Notes: generated by a model not told the origin, from the letters alone. A DNA stretch of 64,000 nucleotides from Bifidobacterium asteroides (GCF_009683175.1 NZ_WKKW01000001.1:372001-436000); one strand, 5' to 3'; shown: positions 7,873 to 19,650, counted from the first letter of the stretch. Numbers and translations are program-made.

Positions 7873-9672
7873 CTACTGCAGAGCTGCAATCCGATCCACG
7901 ATTACCTGAGCGGCCTGATCGGCAGGAACTGCTTGCACCTCCGAGCCGTCGCGGTTGCGAATCTCGATGGTGCCGTTGGCAATGGTGTCGCGACCGGCGA
8001 TGGCGACCAGGGGGACCCCGATCAGCTCGGCATCCTTGAACTTGACCCCTGGAGACACCTTGGGCCGGTCGTCGTAGAGGACCTCCACGCCACGGTCCTC
8101 CAGGTCGGCAACCAGCTTCTCGGCGGCATCGAAAGCCTCCTGCTTCTTGCCAGTGGCCACCACATGAACCACAGCAGGGGCGACAGCCTTGGGCCAGGCC
8201 AGACCCTTGTCATCATGATGCATCTCGGCGATGCAGGCCAGCACGCGAGAGATGCCGATGCCATAGCAACCCATCCAGACCGGCACCGCCTTGCCATTGC
8301 GGTCCAGAACCTTCAGACCCAGTGCGTCAGAGTATTTCAGTCCGAGCTGGAAGACCTGGCCGATCTCCACGCCACGCTCGAAGCTGAGCGGCCCTGATCC
8401 GTCAGGGCTCATGTCACCGTGACGGACCTCAGCGGCCTCCACCACTCCGTCGGCCTGGAAGTCACGACCGTAGACCGCATTGGCCAGGTGCACGCCTTCG
8501 GCATCAGCACCGGTCACCCAGGCTGAGCCAGACGCCACATGGGCATCGAGGAAGTAGCGGATATGGGCGGCAGACTCGCTGTCCGAGCGCTGAGGACCCA
8601 GAACACGGGGACCGATATATCCCTTGACCAGCTCGGGGTGTGCAGCCAGGTCAGCCTCATTGGCCTCCTCGATTTCGGCCGGGGCGAACTGGGCCTCCAG
8701 CCGCTTCATGTCCACCTGACGGTCGCCCGGAAGGCCGACGGCCACCAGCTCCCGCCAGCCTTCGGGATGGTCATCATCCGCAGGGTGTTTGACGGCCACA
8801 ATCAGGTTCTTCAAAGTATCGGCAGCGGTCCAGTCACGACCGTCCTCACGAGGATGCAGCTGGTTGAACCGCTCTACCAGGGTGTCGATGGTGGTCGAGT
8901 CGGGGGTATCCAGCTCCTGCATGGCCGGGGTCTCGGCATAGTCGACGGGCTCAGGACGCGGGGTGGTCAGCGCCTCCACGTTCCACGCCTTCCCCGAGGG
9001 AGCCAGTGCAAAAGTGTCTTCGCCTATGGGCAGCGGAGCCAGGAATTCCTCGGACTCGGATCCCCCCATGGGCCCGGAGACCGCATGAACGATTACGTAA
9101 TTGACACCCAGTCGCTTGAAGATCCGCTCATAGGCGCCGCGCTCATCCTGGTAGGCCTTCTTCAGCCCCTCCTCATCCACGGTGAATGAGTAAGCATCCT
9201 TCATAATGAATTCGCGACCCCTGATCAGCCCGGCGCGGGGACGGAACTCGTCGCGGTACTTGGTCTGGATCTGATAGAGAACCACCGGCAGGTCCTTGTA
9301 TGAGGAGTACATGTCCTTGACCAAAAGGGTGAACATCTCCTCATGAGTGGGAGCCAGCAGGTAATCAGCGCCGTGCCTGTCCTGGAGGCGGAAGAGATTC
9401 TCGCCGTACTCCTCCCATCGGTGGGTGGCCTCGTAGGGCTCGCGAGGCAGCAGGGCCGGGAAGTGGACCTCCTGGGCGCCAATGCCGTTAATCTCCTCAC
9501 GGACCACGGCCTGGACCTTGTCAAGGACTTTCAGACCCAGTGGCAGCCAGGTAAAGATGCCCGGGGCCACCTTGCGGACGTATCCGGCACGCTGAAGGAG
9601 TTTGGCCGAGTCCACATCGGCGTCGGCCGGATCCTCCCTGAGGGTCCGCAGAAAGAGGGTTGACATGCGCAT
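7873..9672 (-). CDS. proS: Prolyl-tRNA synthetase
   Basis: About 599 aa, a class II synthetase of the bacterial type with an editing (INS) domain between motifs 2 and 3. Visible elements are [14 protein letters not shown] and [11 protein letters not shown] (motif 1/2 region), [54 protein letters not shown] in the C-terminal catalytic half, and the anticodon-binding end [24 protein letters not shown]. The start is uncertain. The conserved beginning is [15 protein letters not shown] (9672), and an alternative ATG at 9687 sits 1 nt after GGGAGG. Upstream codons are not conserved in character. Confidence 0.93.
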   Translation of the reverse strand: MRMSTLFLRTLREDPADADVDSAKLLQRAGYVRKVAPGIFTWLPLGLKVLDKVQAVVREEINGIGAQEVHFPALLPREPYEATHRWEEYGENLFRLQDRHGADYLLAPTHEEMFTLLVKDMYSSYKDLPVVLYQIQTKYRDEFRPRAGLIRGREFIMKDAYSFTVDEEGLKKAYQDERGAYERIFKRLGVNYVIVHAVSGPMGGSESEEFLAPLPIGEDTFALAPSGKAWNVEALTTPRPEPVDYAETPAMQELDTPDSTTIDTLVERFNQLHPREDGRDWTAADTLKNLIVAVKHPADDDHPEGWRELVAVGLPGDRQVDMKRLEAQFAPAEIEEANEADLAAHPELVKGYIGPRVLGPQRSDSESAAHIRYFLDAHVASGSAWVTGADAEGVHLANAVYGRDFQADGVVEAAEVRHGDMSPDGSGPLSFERGVEIGQVFQLGLKYSDALGLKVLDRNGKAVPVWMGCYGIGISRVLACIAEMHHDDKGLAWPKAVAPAVVHVVATGKKQEAFDAAEKLVADLEDRGVEVLYDDRPKVSPGVKFKDAELIGVPLVAIAGRDTIANGTIEIRNRDGSEVQAVPADQAAQVIVDRIAALQ

Positions 9673-9921
9673 GGCTTTGGTTCTCATACCTCCCAAAGAT
9701 ATGCGCGCAAAGGGACAAGCAGCCATAAAAGATGACCTGTGACAATTTGCTGCAGGAGAGCCTGAAATCTGGAAATTATTGATCGCGTCCATCATACATA
9801 GTTCTGGCGGCCACGCCTCGGATCATCTCTTGAGATCAATCGAGACGCTGCGGAACACAGAGACTGCAACTTCTTAGAACAATGCCGAATACCGTTCATG
9901 CGCTTTGTCAAGCACACCGAT
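9673..9921. other. Intergenic region between proS and the ABC cassette
   Basis: No gene is seen here. It contains a 12-bp near-palindrome, ATCTC-TT-GAGAT (9825-9836), and presumably the proS promoter, but no convincing -35/-10 pair for proS. Confidence 0.4.
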
Positions 9922-9950
9922 TTGACTCGAGCAGTTGTGTAATGTACAAT
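9922..9950 (+). promoter_or_regulatory. Sigma-A-type promoter of the ABC cassette
   Basis: TTGACT (9922-9927), a 17-bp spacer, then TACAAT (9945-9950), in an unusually AT-rich setting for this genome. The predicted start is about 45 nt before the first ATG of the cassette. One of the best promoter matches in the window. Confidence 0.75.
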
Positions 9951-10001
9951 TAAATGAATTTTGAAGTAAAACTAGTTCAATCTTTTTATTAGTTTGGTTC
10001 A

Positions 10002-10787
10002 ATGGTGACTTATAAAGTAGACGTTTCTCTCTCGCACGTGTCTTTCTCCTACGGCCGTAAACAGGCGCTGTCAGATGTGTCCTTGAACTTCGGCAATGGC
10101 GTATTCGGGCTCTTGGGACCCAATGGTGCCGGCAAGACGACGCTGATGAATATTGTGACCACCTTGTCGCGTCCTTCGTCGGGCAGTGTCAGGATAGCCG
10201 GCGCGAATGTGCTGACCAACTCCGGACGACATCGGGCCAGGAGTCGGATCGGATATTTGCCGCAATCGTTCGAGCTGATGAATGCTTCCAGCCTGATGCG
10301 CAACGTGCGGTACGCCGCCTGGGCGCGCGGTCTGTCCTGGAATGCTTCCTGTGATGCAGCGGTGTGGGCATTGGAACAGGTGGGCTTGTCCGAGGAATCC
10401 CGGCATCAGGTGCGCAGCCTGTCCGGTGGCATGCGTCAACGTGCGGGCATCGCGTGTGCAATTGTCGCCCGTCCCGACGTGCTTGTCTTGGATGAGCCGA
10501 CCGTTGGCCTCGATCCAGTGCAGCGCATTGAGGTGCGTAAATTCCTCGATGCCTATGCCGACAGCCACACAGTGCTGGTGAGCACACATTTGGTCGAGGA
10601 CCTGGCCGCAATTGCCGACCGTGTACTGGTGCTCGATCACGGGCATCTGCTCCTGAACGGGGGCATGGATGATCTCGCCGCCTTGGCCGCTCCTGAGGAC
10701 TCTATGGCATCTCCTTGGGAATCCGGTTATCGACGACTGCTGACAGGGACCGAGCCTCTGCCATCCGACCAGGAATGGATTTCATGA
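10002..10787 (+). CDS. ABC transporter ATP-binding protein
   Basis: A 261-aa nucleotide-binding subunit. Walker A GPNGAGKTT lies near residue 40, the Q-loop is YLPQSF, the signature is SLSGGMRQR, Walker B is VLVLDEPTVGLDP and the H-loop is STHLVED. The single NBD with the D-loop GLDP resembles export-type (ABC-2/bacteriocin or drug) systems. It is first in a three-gene operon and its stop overlaps the next start (ATGA). No clear Shine-Dalgarno precedes the ATG, although a strong promoter does. Substrate unknown. Confidence 0.88.
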   Translation: MVTYKVDVSLSHVSFSYGRKQALSDVSLNFGNGVFGLLGPNGAGKTTLMNIVTTLSRPSSGSVRIAGANVLTNSGRHRARSRIGYLPQSFELMNASSLMRNVRYAAWARGLSWNASCDAAVWALEQVGLSEESRHQVRSLSGGMRQRAGIACAIVARPDVLVLDEPTVGLDPVQRIEVRKFLDAYADSHTVLVSTHLVEDLAAIADRVLVLDHGHLLLNGGMDDLAALAAPEDSMASPWESGYRRLLTGTEPLPSDQEWIS

Positions 10788-12289
10788 TGGCCCGGTTGCT
10801 TAATCCCTTGTCACCGGTGAGCTCGCTGGTGTTCTTTCTTGCAATGATGTCGTATCCGGCCGTAAGCTCGGTGAGCAACTACGGAATTGGCCGATCAGAC
10901 GTGTCTTTGTTCGCGTTGACAAATGCCCAATTACAGCTTGATCTGACCTTCATGCATCTGGTAACTGATGTAATCGCCTGCATGTTCGGGGCATGGGGCG
11001 CCTGGAAGGCATGCTCCCCTCGATCTATGGTGGCGCCACCCTGGATTGGAGGCTCGGCTGTCCGAAGATACGGCGTTCCTGTCCTCAAGGGTGCTACATT
11101 GTGTGCCCTGGCCTATGCGGCAGGATGTCTTCCTGCCATCGTCCAGACACTGCGGTTCACTGGCGGGTCGGTTCCCGTGGGAGCCTTGCTCATGGGAATG
11201 GCAGTGCCGGCAGCTATGTTCGCCCTAGGTTACTCATTCGGCACCATCATGGGTAGCCGCTGGTCCCTGGCTCCGGCCACGCTCCTGCCTGCCGCTCTGT
11301 GTTGGGTCAGCGTGATGCTGCTGATGCCACGCACCCCCAGGGGAGATGTGTTTCCCCAATCTTGGGGGTCGCCGCTTGCGGTGGCGATGCCCGTGATGAA
11401 CACGGGCATCGGTGCCGAGCCGGGACTCAGTATTAACCCTTCAGCGGTGACAGCACGCTGGGTCTTGGTCGTAGTAGTGCTGGCCGCGTCCACAGCGGCA
11501 TGCATTCTGACCGCGCACCGGTGGCGGCCCGGCCTGTCATGGATAGTCGCCCCCTTGGCGGTGCTTCTGCTTGTTCCGACTGCTGCCGGGGGCCTGGTCG
11601 CCATGTCCGGTCCGGCAGAATGGCGCCGGTCCGCTCCGTTCACCCCCGTCTGCAAAAGCATAGACGGCGTGCCGCTATCAGTGTGTGCCCACCCGGATGA
11701 TGATGCCCACCTGAGACGCTATATGCGATATATGCGGTCGGCCGCCTCATGGTTCCCCAAGGACAGTGTGGAGGACAGCTCGGGCCTTGTGCTTTTGCTG
11801 GGCAACGCCTTTACGCCCACAACCCATGGCCAGGCATGGAATCTCACCGGGCAAGGCATGACCGAACTGCAACACTTGGGCGGCAAAAAGATACAGGTAA
11901 TGACCGACACAGTCACCGAACGCACTGGACGATACAGCGGCCTAGAAAACGTTACAGAGGCCATCGTGAAGGAATTCGTCCATGCCGACTGCGCGGCTAC
12001 GGCACTTGAAAACGTTTATAAACAAGGGACGTTGGATGACGGTGCCAGCGTGTCCGCCTTCGTGCTGGAGCAGTTGCCCGTGCGCATGAGCGAGACCGCC
12101 TACGAGTCGATGGGTGGCAGAGGAAGCGGGGCATCCGGGATGGGAAGCGCCCGAGGCCCTGCCGCCGATCTGCTCAACGATGCCACTAATGAAGAGTTCC
12201 ATGCCTATGTGCGTCGCAACCTCTCTGAGATCGAACGCTGCGCCGTCACGCCGTCCAATGTCATCAATGATCTGGGGAAGAACCACTGA
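10784..12289 (+). CDS. ABC-cassette membrane protein with large C-terminal extracytoplasmic domain
   Basis: About 501 aa. The first ~270 residues hold about six hydrophobic segments. The last ~220 residues, after GPAEWRRSAPFTPVCKS, are hydrophilic with several Cys (VCKSIDGVPLSVCAHP) and probably lie outside the membrane. The start was set at the ATG overlapping the upstream TGA (ATGA), with AGGA 9 nt before it; a longer in-frame ORF exists inside the ATPase gene but is unlikely. Position and shape suggest an ABC-2-like permease. I recall actinobacterial transporters with a similar Cys-Val-His-Pro tail but cannot name a family. Confidence 0.65.
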   Translation: MMARLLNPLSPVSSLVFFLAMMSYPAVSSVSNYGIGRSDVSLFALTNAQLQLDLTFMHLVTDVIACMFGAWGAWKACSPRSMVAPPWIGGSAVRRYGVPVLKGATLCALAYAAGCLPAIVQTLRFTGGSVPVGALLMGMAVPAAMFALGYSFGTIMGSRWSLAPATLLPAALCWVSVMLLMPRTPRGDVFPQSWGSPLAVAMPVMNTGIGAEPGLSINPSAVTARWVLVVVVLAASTAACILTAHRWRPGLSWIVAPLAVLLLVPTAAGGLVAMSGPAEWRRSAPFTPVCKSIDGVPLSVCAHPDDDAHLRRYMRYMRSAASWFPKDSVEDSSGLVLLLGNAFTPTTHGQAWNLTGQGMTELQHLGGKKIQVMTDTVTERTGRYSGLENVTEAIVKEFVHADCAATALENVYKQGTLDDGASVSAFVLEQLPVRMSETAYESMGGRGSGASGMGSARGPAADLLNDATNEEFHAYVRRNLSEIERCAVTPSNVINDLGKNH

Positions 12290-13101
12290 TGGGCGGCCGG
12301 CATCGACGTGGTACCTTGAAAGGCGGAATCCCGGTCGGATGGCTGGCTGGGCGACGCCCATGGGCGGCTTTGGCATTTGTCGTGCTGGCTGTGACCGTGC
12401 CCTTCCTGCTTGCCACCGCCTCCGCTTCCGCTACCGGCGGGGAGATCTATGCCCGGCCAGCCTATTATGGGTACGTCTGCGTTCCTGACCCACATGCAGC
12501 GGTATTCAACGGCGCCGTACATACCCAATGCCCACAAGGCAAAAGCGCCGTGCCCAGTATGGTGCCCATGGCCGAGCTGGCCTACGCGGCGTTCAGCGCA
12601 TGCGCCTTGGTCATGCTTGCCCCGCTTATGCCCACCTGGGAGCGCCTGAACCTGGCACGCGTCCGTTGGCGAGCCCTGGCTGCCGGGACAGGCGTGCTGA
12701 TGCTGCCGTTTCTTTTCAGCCTCCTCCTTACCATACCTAGCTCCCACGGCGACCCGACCAACGCGCAGTCGCTACTTAGGCTGGCTTCCTGCAACGGCCT
12801 GGTCGACGCATCATTGGTCATGCTCGGCATCGCATTACTGGGCCGTTTCTACGGGCTTGGGCTGGGCGTAGGGCTGGCAGTGATCAATATCGCCAGCCAA
12901 GGTATGCAGGTAGGCATGGGGCTGACGCTTCGTCTATACCCCGAGGACATCAAACCGCCAGTTCCTGGACAGGGGATCTGGCCGGCGATTGCCACAGTCT
13001 TGACGGTCTTCGCCGTCATACTCTGGACGGTCACCGGAGGCCGGGGGAATGATCATGGACAAGAAATAAAAGCCAGCACAGCTGCTTGTGAGAGGTGTTA
13101 G
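12289..13101 (+). CDS. Membrane protein of the ABC cassette
   Basis: A 270-aa protein with five to six hydrophobic segments. The first (WAALAFVVLAVTVPFLLAT) is followed by an extracytoplasmic loop with two Cys (YGYVCVPDPH, HTQCPQGKS). It starts on the last base of the preceding stop codon (TGATG), so translation is coupled. It is probably a partner permease or accessory protein of the transporter; no known family is recognised. It is the last gene of the operon. Confidence 0.6.
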   Translation: MGGRHRRGTLKGGIPVGWLAGRRPWAALAFVVLAVTVPFLLATASASATGGEIYARPAYYGYVCVPDPHAAVFNGAVHTQCPQGKSAVPSMVPMAELAYAAFSACALVMLAPLMPTWERLNLARVRWRALAAGTGVLMLPFLFSLLLTIPSSHGDPTNAQSLLRLASCNGLVDASLVMLGIALLGRFYGLGLGVGLAVINIASQGMQVGMGLTLRLYPEDIKPPVPGQGIWPAIATVLTVFAVILWTVTGGRGNDHGQEIKASTAACERC

Positions 13102-13321
13102 ACCCTGCCGGCCTTAGCAGCGCAGGAGTTTGTCCGAGTCCACCTGGCCGTCAACCGAACCCAAACCAAACGGCGCATACCGGAAAAGGTCTGTAAATCC
13201 TCAACCTAACATCCTGACATCCGGCATCTCTCCAGTATTACCCTCTCCTATAAAGAGGGCCAAGATATGATGGTTGTATATCAAACAGGTTTTCTGATTT
13301 ACAAGGACAAGGCGGGCACCT
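13102..13321. promoter_or_regulatory. Region upstream of the GNAT gene with a small hairpin
   Basis: CTGACA with TATTAC 16 bp downstream is a weak promoter candidate. A CCCTCT-N7-AGAGGG hairpin follows near 13240. No gene is seen. Confidence 0.25.
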
Positions 13322-13792
13322 ATGTCATCAGAGCCGGGTGTTACCATCCAGACCTTCACCGACCTCGATGCAGAGCACATGACGCTTCTCCTGGAGGCAG
13401 ATCCTTCGGAACGGATAATCCATGACGTTTTCACCAATTCCCGCGCCTATGAAATCCGAGTGGAACAAGCCCTGGCCGGTGTCATGCTGCTTGTCAGACG
13501 AAACACGGATACCCTGGAAATCGCCGATATCAGCGTAGACCGTGCTTTTCGCAGACAGGGACTTGGAAGCAGATTAATAGAGCGAGCCAAGATGGAAACT
13601 GTCGGGCTGGGTCTGAGAAGATTGGAAGTGGGCACCGGATCCACCAGTTTTGGCGCCCTTTGCTTCTACCAGACATGCGGATTTCGCATGGACCGCATTG
13701 TGCGGGATTATTTTGTAGACCGCTACCAGAAGCCCATTGTCGAGAACGGAATCACCCTTAAAGACATGGTCCGCCTGTCATGGTGTCTCTAG
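13322..13792 (+). CDS. GNAT family N-acetyltransferase
   Basis: A 156-aa protein with the GNAT fold. The acetyl-CoA pyrophosphate loop is visible as RAFRRQGLGSRLIERA (Q/RxxGxG/A) near residue 80, preceded by DTLEIADISVD and followed by LRRLEVGTGSTSFGALCFYQTCGFR. Substrate cannot be inferred. The gene stands alone, convergent with the PIF1-like helicase, with AAGGACAAGG upstream as a probable ribosome binding site. Confidence 0.82.
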   Translation: MSSEPGVTIQTFTDLDAEHMTLLLEADPSERIIHDVFTNSRAYEIRVEQALAGVMLLVRRNTDTLEIADISVDRAFRRQGLGSRLIERAKMETVGLGLRRLEVGTGSTSFGALCFYQTCGFRMDRIVRDYFVDRYQKPIVENGITLKDMVRLSWCL

Positions 13793-13837
13793 CGACCCGA
13801 ACGACCGCACCGGCCCAAGACAGGTAAGGCCGACCCT

Positions 13838-15244
13838 TCAGAAAAGCCCGTCCTGGCTGAATTCGTCTTCCGGTTCCTGACCAACGGCGCGCTTGGTGAA
13901 GGACTCAGGACCTTCATCCTGCAGACGGGCACAGGCCGCCTTGGACTCAGCCCTCAAACCAGCATCCAGAACGATAGCATCGGGAGAGACCAGGAAGGCG
14001 TGCTCATTGATGCCTGTCAAGTAGAGCCCATCCAGACTTTCCACACGGGAGAGGGCCACGTATCCCATCCCTGGCGCAAAGGTCCGTCTCAGGTCCATGA
14101 CCGCCCTGTCCAAGGTCATCCCCTGGGACTTGTGGATGGTGATCCCCCAGGCACAGCGAAGAGGCACCTGGTTGACGGCGGCCAAGACCGTGTCCCCGTC
14201 CATGGTCTCCCAGGCGGCCGGCTTCATGGTGACCACGTTGCCGTTCTGGAAGGAGACGATCGGCCATCCCCCCTTGGCCGAGCTGGTGAATCCGCTGACT
14301 GTACCTATAGAGCCGTTGACATATTGATGATCCTGGTCATTGCGCAGGGCCATGACTGCGGCTCCGGTCTTCAGGGCCAGATCCTCGGGGGCCAGCATGT
14401 TCTTCTTCAGACGCTCCACAAGTCTGGCCTCGCCCCGGGATGTGGCCTGGTAATGGTGAGCCTCTTCGTCAATGGAGGCCAGGCGTTTGTCGTTGAGCGT
14501 GTCGGCCTGCTTGTTGACCGGGAAGAGGTGGACCGCCACCTGGCCAGGAGCGGGCACTGCGCCAACACGGGCGGCCAGGACATCATGGTCCTCCTGGGTG
14601 ACGCCGCCCTCCCTGATATCGGTCAGGACCGTCAACAACTGCCCATCGTCCTGGCGGTGCTGTTCGGTCAGGTAACAGATGACCGGGTCCAGGTCCTGCC
14701 AGACCAGTGATTCGGTTACAAACCCGTCCGGATCCTTACCGGCCTGGGCATAGCGTTCCCGGGCAGCCTGGAATTCAGGGCTGGGTAGTATTCCTGCAGC
14801 CCGGTTGGACCGAGTCACCGGTGGCAGCTGGAAGAAGTCCCCGGAAAGGACCACCTGGATTCCTCCGAAGGGTTCGGGGCTATGACGGACGGCCCGGCAT
14901 GCCTGGTCCACCATGTCGAAGAGCCAGGCATGCATCATGGAGACCTCGTCGATGACCAGGATGTCGGTGCCCTCAATCTGCCTGCGACGGCGGGTCTTGA
15001 TCCGCTTCAAGAGCGATTCGGTCATGCAGGTGGCGATGCCTACTCCGCTCCAGGAGTGGATGGTCTGGCCGTTGATGTGCGTGGCGGCGATGCCAGTCGA
15101 GGCTGTCACTGCGACAACCGCCCCGGCCTGACGAGCCTGAGCGACGAACTCATTGAGCACAAAGGTCTTGCCTGACCCGGGGGCGCCTGTGATGAAGGCA
15201 TTGGCCCCAGCACTCAATATGGTCAAGGCTTCGGATTGCTGCAT
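13838..15244 (-). CDS. PIF1/RecD-like SF1B DNA helicase
   Basis: About 468 aa. Walker A ITGAPGSGKT, motif Ia VAVTASTGIAATHINGQTIHSWSG, Walker B DILVIDEVSMM, motif III VVLSGDFFQLPPV and C-terminal YVALSRVESLDGLYL (motif VI) give the order of PIF1-type 5'-3' helicases. Such enzymes unwind G-quadruplexes and stalled structures; the specific role in bifidobacteria is not known. The start was chosen at MQQSEALTIL, where the fold begins. An upstream ATG at 15316 would overlap orn. It follows orn closely, so co-transcription is likely. Confidence 0.82.
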   Translation of the reverse strand: MQQSEALTILSAGANAFITGAPGSGKTFVLNEFVAQARQAGAVVAVTASTGIAATHINGQTIHSWSGVGIATCMTESLLKRIKTRRRRQIEGTDILVIDEVSMMHAWLFDMVDQACRAVRHSPEPFGGIQVVLSGDFFQLPPVTRSNRAAGILPSPEFQAARERYAQAGKDPDGFVTESLVWQDLDPVICYLTEQHRQDDGQLLTVLTDIREGGVTQEDHDVLAARVGAVPAPGQVAVHLFPVNKQADTLNDKRLASIDEEAHHYQATSRGEARLVERLKKNMLAPEDLALKTGAAVMALRNDQDHQYVNGSIGTVSGFTSSAKGGWPIVSFQNGNVVTMKPAAWETMDGDTVLAAVNQVPLRCAWGITIHKSQGMTLDRAVMDLRRTFAPGMGYVALSRVESLDGLYLTGINEHAFLVSPDAIVLDAGLRAESKAACARLQDEGPESFTKRAVGQEPEDEFSQDGLF

Positions 15245-15284
15245 GCCTCCATGGTGCCACGTCAGAGGTACATGGCCACGCCTG

Positions 15285-15986
15285 TCAGTAGTCGGTCTTC
15301 TCGGGCTTGTTGGCATCCTCGACAGGGTTGCCGGACTCTTCGTAATGGCGCAGCAGGCTGGTCTGCTCGATCAGTTCCGCACCGGCCTTGGACTGGGCCT
15401 GGTCGGGTCCGGGAGCCGGAAGGAAGAACATGGAGCGGTAGTAGCGCAGCTCGTCCATGGACTCGATGATGTCGGCCAGGGCCCTGTGGCCGCCGTGCTT
15501 GGCCGGCTTGTTCTTGTAGACGTCCGGGTACCAGCGGCGGGACAGCTCCTTGAGGGTGCTCACGTCGATGACCCGGTAATGCAGAAGAGCCATCAGGTCG
15601 GGCATGTACCTATCGAGGAACTTCTTGTCTGAACCTACCGAGTTGCCTGCTAGATGGGCCTTGCCGTTCTTGGGCAGGAAGGGCTTGACGTACTCGATTA
15701 CCTGGCGCTGGGCCTCCTCCAGGTCCAGGCCGGTTTTCATCTCTTCGATCAGGCCGGAGGAGGTGTGCATCTTCCTGACGAAGTCCCCCATATGATCCAG
15801 GGCCGCCTGGGAGGGCTTGATGACCAGATCGATGCCCTTGTCCAGGACCTTCATGTTGAAGTCGGTGGGTACCACAGAGACCTCACACAGCTCGTCATGG
15901 AAGATATCCAGACCGGTCATCTCGCAGTCTATCCAAATCATGCGGGATTCCTCCGCCGAGAAAGTCAGATCATTCTTATCGCTCAT
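15285..15986 (-). CDS. orn: Oligoribonuclease
   Basis: A 233-aa DnaQ-fold 3'-5' exonuclease that degrades 2-5-nt RNAs and linear dinucleotides. DEDDh motifs: [12 protein letters not shown] (Exo I), the Exo II region ([20 protein letters not shown]) and Exo [23 protein letters not shown] lies 6 nt before the ATG. The C-terminal ~30 residues after PAPGPDQAQ are a hydrophilic extension beyond the E. coli length. A gene on the same strand (PIF1-like) follows. Confidence 0.93.
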   Translation of the reverse strand: MSDKNDLTFSAEESRMIWIDCEMTGLDIFHDELCEVSVVPTDFNMKVLDKGIDLVIKPSQAALDHMGDFVRKMHTSSGLIEEMKTGLDLEEAQRQVIEYVKPFLPKNGKAHLAGNSVGSDKKFLDRYMPDLMALLHYRVIDVSTLKELSRRWYPDVYKNKPAKHGGHRALADIIESMDELRYYRSMFFLPAPGPDQAQSKAGAELIEQTSLLRHYEESGNPVEDANKPEKTDY

Positions 15987-16180
15987 CTGTACGCCTTTCA
16001 GATCCGGGTTGCCTCCCGGATCGCTCCTTCCGCCGCCTTGGACGGAACATTACAAGATACCGCCAGCACGTGACCGGCGGAGGGTTCGCCAGCCCGGCCG
16101 ACCGGGCCATGACCGATTTGAGATATGCAATCGGCGCAGGTCCTGATGAGATCCTGCGCCGATCACCTGCCTATGTGGGC

Positions 16181-17740
<1,560 letters not shown>

Positions 17741-17794
17741 CAAGTGCTTCTTGACCGTTAACGGTACCGTGTCCGTACCATTTCATCTGGTGAA

Positions 17795-18985
17795 TCAGTC
17801 GACCCCATCTTTATCATGGCGGCCCTTGCGATGCCAGGGCGGTCTGGCCGCATGCTGTGAGCCTTGTGCGGCGAGAAGGGCGTTCTCGCGCCTGATTTCG
17901 GGAAGTCGACGACGGTAGTAAGGGTAGAGGGTGGCGAAGGTCAGCAGTATGGCGGCCAAGGCCAGACCAATCAGGACATATCGCAGGCGGAAGAAAAGGA
18001 TAAAGAGCGAACCGAAGGCGATCAAGGCGGCCCAGCCCCAGAGAATAAGGACAGCGGAACGAACCGTGTGGCCGATGCGCAGCATACGGTGGTGCAGGTG
18101 CATGCGGTCGGGGTGCATGGGGGATTGCCCGTGGCTGAGCCTTCGGACGATGGCCAGGCACATGTCCAGAACAGGCAGGAAAAGCACCAGGATGGGCAGA
18201 AGAATGGGCATGAAGGCCGGCAGATAGATACTGGCATGAATGGTGGCCGGATCCAAGCGGCCGGTGACCACAATGGATGCGCAAGTAATCAGGTATCCCA
18301 GCAGCATGGACCCTGAGTCGCCCATGAAGAGCTTGGCCGGATGCCAGTTGTGCAGGAGGAATCCCACGCAAATGCCCACCATGGCCACGTCGATCAGGGT
18401 GGCCAGTGAGGCGTAGTCGGGTGAGATGCGGGCAATGATATAGGAATAGATGGCGAAGGCGATGCCCCCGATGGCCACGATCCCTGCAGCCAGGCCGTCC
18501 AGTCCGTCCACAAAGTTGACCGCATTGATGGAGGCCACGATCAAAAACGCTGTGATGGCCATGGACAGGCTGGGCGAGGCCGCCACCAAGGATCCCAGTG
18601 GGAGGGAGATGATCTGGATACCACCCCAGGAGACGAAGACCGAAATCAACAGCTGGCCGGCCAGTTTGAGCATCCAATCCAGGTCCCAAAGGTCGTCCGC
18701 TATGCCCAGCAGACAGATGGCGACTGCCCCGGCCAGGATGACCCAGGCCTGATGGCCGGACTGGAAGAGGCCTGTAATAAAAGGAATGCGGGAGGCGAAG
18801 CACATGGCCACGGCAAAGCCGATCAGCATGCCCAGGCCGCCCATCCGAGGGGTGGGCACCTTATGCACGTCGCGAGCGCGGACCACACCTACGGCACCAA
18901 CCCGGATGGCGAGATGTCGGACCATGGGCATGACCAGCCAGGTGGCCCCGCCAGCGATGGCAGCGATGAACAGGTATACCCTCAC
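17795..18985 (-). CDS. Polyprenyl-phosphate N-acetylglucosaminyl-1-phosphate transferase (WecA/TagO family)
   Basis: A 396-aa integral membrane enzyme with about eleven hydrophobic segments. Motifs of the PNPT family are visible: KVPTPRMGG, ADDLWDLDW (Asp-Asp), AVNFVDGLDGLAAG, LFMGDSGSMLLGY and the basic HPDRMHLHHRML loop. These enzymes start glycopolymer or cell-wall polysaccharide synthesis by loading a sugar phosphate onto a polyprenyl carrier. The GTG start overlaps the stop of the preceding sua5 gene (GTGA) and is preceded by GGAGGGGAGGG, indicating translational coupling. A hydrophilic tail follows the last helix. Confidence 0.85.
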   Translation of the reverse strand: MRVYLFIAAIAGGATWLVMPMVRHLAIRVGAVGVVRARDVHKVPTPRMGGLGMLIGFAVAMCFASRIPFITGLFQSGHQAWVILAGAVAICLLGIADDLWDLDWMLKLAGQLLISVFVSWGGIQIISLPLGSLVAASPSLSMAITAFLIVASINAVNFVDGLDGLAAGIVAIGGIAFAIYSYIIARISPDYASLATLIDVAMVGICVGFLLHNWHPAKLFMGDSGSMLLGYLITCASIVVTGRLDPATIHASIYLPAFMPILLPILVLFLPVLDMCLAIVRRLSHGQSPMHPDRMHLHHRMLRIGHTVRSAVLILWGWAALIAFGSLFILFFRLRYVLIGLALAAILLTFATLYPYYRRRLPEIRRENALLAAQGSQHAARPPWHRKGRHDKDGVD

Positions 18986-19650
18986 TGACCCTCCCCTCCG
19001 CTGGAGCGGCCCGACAGCAGGGCACGGACCCGGGCCTCGCCGATTACACCCTGTCGCAGCACGTGTATCCCATCAGGATCGGTCCTGTCGGCTGCCACCA
19101 CCGTGCTGGCTACTGAACCAGGAGTCGGTCCCCCGTCCAGGTAAAGGTCGACGCTATCACCTAGCTCGGCTCTGGCCTGCTGGACGGTCTCCACGCTGGG
19201 ATTACCCGATCGGTTGGCACTGGAAGCGGCCAAAGGCCCGGTCACCTGCAGGAGTGCACGACAGATGGGCGAGTCAGGCACTCTGACGGCCTGGGTAGGA
19301 CCATCGGGCTCCAGCCGAGGGGTACGCAGAGGACAGGACTGCCCTACAAGGGCAATAGGTGAAAAAGGCCCCGGCAACAGGGCGTCGGCCAGGCGATCAA
19401 GAGGAGCAGGCAGGCTAAGATACAGCCGCTTCATGGCCTCGGCCCCATCCAGCAGCACCTGGATGGACTTGGTCCTGGGACGGTGCTTGGCCTGGAAGAG
19501 CCTATCGATGGCCTCGTCGTTGCATGGATCACAGACGATGCCATAGACCGTGTCGGTAGGAATGACCGCCAGCCCACCGGCGGCCACCACCTGGGCCAGC
19601 AACTGCGGCGACCGACTGTCATAGGTCATCACCTGGCTCATACCCTGCAT
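18982..19650 (-). CDS. tsaC: Threonylcarbamoyl-AMP synthase (Sua5/YrdC/TsaC family)
   Basis: About 222 aa. The enzyme makes threonylcarbamoyl-AMP for the t6A37 modification of ANN-reading tRNAs. Motifs: IPTDTVYGIVCDP, KHRPRTKSIQVLL, PGPFSPIAL and AASSANRSGNPS. The start was set at MQGMSQVMTYDSR because AAAGG lies 5 nt before it; a longer form from 19677 is possible. It lies between prmC and the wecA-type gene, a common actinobacterial arrangement. The Sua5 C-terminal domain is absent, so this is the short form. Confidence 0.9.
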   Translation of the reverse strand: MQGMSQVMTYDSRSPQLLAQVVAAGGLAVIPTDTVYGIVCDPCNDEAIDRLFQAKHRPRTKSIQVLLDGAEAMKRLYLSLPAPLDRLADALLPGPFSPIALVGQSCPLRTPRLEPDGPTQAVRVPDSPICRALLQVTGPLAASSANRSGNPSVETVQQARAELGDSVDLYLDGGPTPGSVASTVVAADRTDPDGIHVLRQGVIGEARVRALLSGRSSGGEGQ

